DNA of 6,932 nt, taken from assembly GCA_002477505.1 (NCBI GenBank), contig DLQB01000131.1:1-6932 (forward strand), given 5' to 3'. Below, in pieces: positions 6,077 through 6,932 of this stretch. A program made the position numbers and the translations under genes. The notes below the pieces were generated by a model. It ran no database searches. It saw nothing but the letters and a program-made list of their open reading frames with translations, and was not told the DNA's origin. The stretch's first letter is position 1. Every line of letters starts with the position of its first letter. Source of the stretch: Flavobacteriales bacterium UBA7443 (GTDB taxonomy: Bacteria; Bacteroidota; Bacteroidia; Flavobacteriales_D; Sanyastnellaceae).

Positions 6077-6826
6077 CTATAGCAGGTTGATGCGTTGGGC
6101 CAGTTGATCTTTGTAGCTTCCGCCCACAGGGATTTCTTTGTCAATTCCATCCATCGTGATGATGGCATATTTGATGCTTTCAATCGCCTCAACATTCACA
6201 ATGTAGCTGCGGTGAACACGCATAAAGTCTGTATCACCCAGCTTCGTTTCAACGTCCTTCATGGTCGAGTGAATCGTGTAGCTTTCTGTTCGCGTGTGGA
6301 TGACAACATAGTCTTTCAATGCTTCAACAAAGAGCAAATCCTCTGTTTTCACTCGAATCAACCGGCTTCTGTTTTTGACAAAAATGATGTCTGACTCCGC
6401 TTTATGCTCAGCCATGCTTCGCAAAAAGTCTGTTTCTTGTCGAAGCTCTTGCTCCTTTCCATGCTTATGCATGGCCATTTCAATCGCGGTTTGAATGTCC
6501 ACATCTTTGAATGGCTTCAAGATGTAGCCGTGTGGCTCGGCCAACTTCGCCTCACTCAATGTGCTCTCATCAGCATAGGCTGTAAGAAAGACAACCGGTA
6601 TATCCATGTTACGCTTGATCTCCTCCGCTGCGGCGATGCCGTTCATGTCGCCTTTGATCATGATGTCCATCAGCGCGAGGTCTGGCTTGTGCTTCATCGC
6701 CATATTAATGGCCTCTTCGCCATTGTCGGCTGAAGCCACTACATTATAACCAAGGTTTCCAAGGCATCTTTCGATGTCTTTTCGGACGATGCTTTCGTCT
6801 TCTGTAACGAGAATATTAATCGGCAT
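6077..6826 (-). CDS. Response regulator, receiver plus LytTR DNA-binding domain
   Basis: This 249-residue cytoplasmic regulator would be phosphorylated by a partner kinase and bind DNA. Residues 1-120 are a receiver domain: acidic pocket Glu9/Asp10, phosphoacceptor Asp54 in LALMDIMIKGDMNG, Thr82 in VVFLTAYADES, and Lys104 in YILKPF. Residues 118-145 are charged and helical, probably a linker or coiled coil (HKHGKEQELRQETDFL). Residues about 147-249 are a LytTR domain: FVKNRSRLIRVKTEDLLFVEALKDYVVIHT, the STMKDVETKL stretch, then FMRVHRSYIVNVEAIESI. All key receiver residues are intact, so phosphorylation control is expected. The histidine kinase gene ends 10 bases upstream, so the two are co-transcribed. 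LytTR regulators bind direct repeats upstream of their targets; the targets cannot be told here. The ATG at 6826 is the natural start, since the first beta strand (INILVTED) follows directly. Confidence 0.95.
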   Translation of the reverse strand: MPINILVTEDESIVRKDIERCLGNLGYNVVASADNGEEAINMAMKHKPDLALMDIMIKGDMNGIAAAEEIKRNMDIPVVFLTAYADESTLSEAKLAEPHGYILKPFKDVDIQTAIEMAMHKHGKEQELRQETDFLRSMAEHKAESDIIFVKNRSRLIRVKTEDLLFVEALKDYVVIHTRTESYTIHSTMKDVETKLGDTDFMRVHRSYIVNVEAIESIKYAIITMDGIDKEIPVGGSYKDQLAQRINLL

Positions 6827-6836
6827 TTCTATGGGT

Positions 6837-6932
6837 CTAGTCGGTCAATGGGGTAAATCTAACCAAAAAAGATGCCCCAGACTCTTTTTCTAACGGGTTC
6901 TCGCTCTGATTGTTATCCACAAGCAACGATCC
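6837..6932 (-). CDS. Sensor histidine kinase, C-terminal end only
   Basis: Reading on the - strand from the window edge, 31 codons end at TAG (6837-6839). The peptide contains GSLLVDNNQSENP and ends ESGASFLVRFTPLTD. A glycine-containing turn followed by an alternating hydrophobic strand (ASFLVRF) at the very end is typical of the last beta strands of the HATPase_c domain of histidine kinases (compare G-T-x-F-x-I-x-F). Its position 10 bases before a response regulator start on the same strand supports this strongly. The sensor part, the H-box and the rest of the ATPase domain lie outside the window, so the kinase subfamily and its signal cannot be judged. Confidence 0.68.
   Translation of the reverse strand, partial: GSLLVDNNQSENPLEKESGASFLVRFTPLTD

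Noticed and set aside
5700..6082. Two overlapping + strand open frames crossing the katG start and the intergenic region
   Set aside because: They run through the katG promoter and the operon terminator hairpin, and their peptides have low-complexity Cys/Phe/Ser-rich composition.

Overview
The window reads as ordinary chromosomal DNA of a member of the Bacteroidota, probably a free-living, aerobic, flavobacteria-like organism. The strongest pointers are a secreted protein ending in a type IX secretion (Por) C-terminal sorting domain, a receiver-LytTR response regulator of the kind common in this phylum, a YdhF-type aldo/keto reductase beginning M-x4-IIAGTM-x-WG, a promoter matching the Bacteroidetes TTG / TAnnTTTG pattern, and mostly weak Shine-Dalgarno sequences. 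No mobile element, CRISPR array, tRNA or rRNA was seen. Base composition looks even along the window.

Layout, left to right: (i) the 3' end of a small integral membrane protein on the + strand (3-191); (ii) a convergent putative lipoprotein on the - strand (230-1171) built from two tandem SnoaL/DUF4440-like (NTF2-fold) modules; (iii) a divergent T9SS-exported two-module beta-sandwich protein on the + strand (1299-2591); (iv) a YdhF-type aldo/keto reductase (2681-3544, -); (v) the bifunctional catalase-peroxidase katG (3609-5837, -); (vi) an intergenic stretch of 239 bases carrying a probable katG promoter and a strong intrinsic terminator; (vii) a two-component system on the - strand: the C-terminal end of a sensor histidine kinase (6837-6932) followed 10 bases later by a REC-LytTR response regulator (6077-6826).

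The genes fall into short units rather than one pathway. The kinase and regulator are a clear operon, ending at the hairpin at 6020-6049. katG has its own promoter and its own terminator, and the terminator hairpin runs into the 5' edge of the reductase gene, so the two are separated or only partly coupled by read-through. KatG removes hydrogen peroxide and the reductase reduces carbonyls with NAD(P)H, so a shared role in oxidative or carbonyl stress is plausible but inferred. The left half concerns the cell envelope: a membrane protein, a lipoprotein and a secreted protein.

I see no convincing undescribed system. The points most worth a second look are the terminator overlapping a possible start codon of the reductase, the internally duplicated lipoprotein, the non-catalytic duplicated T9SS cargo, and the katG promoter region with its palindrome.
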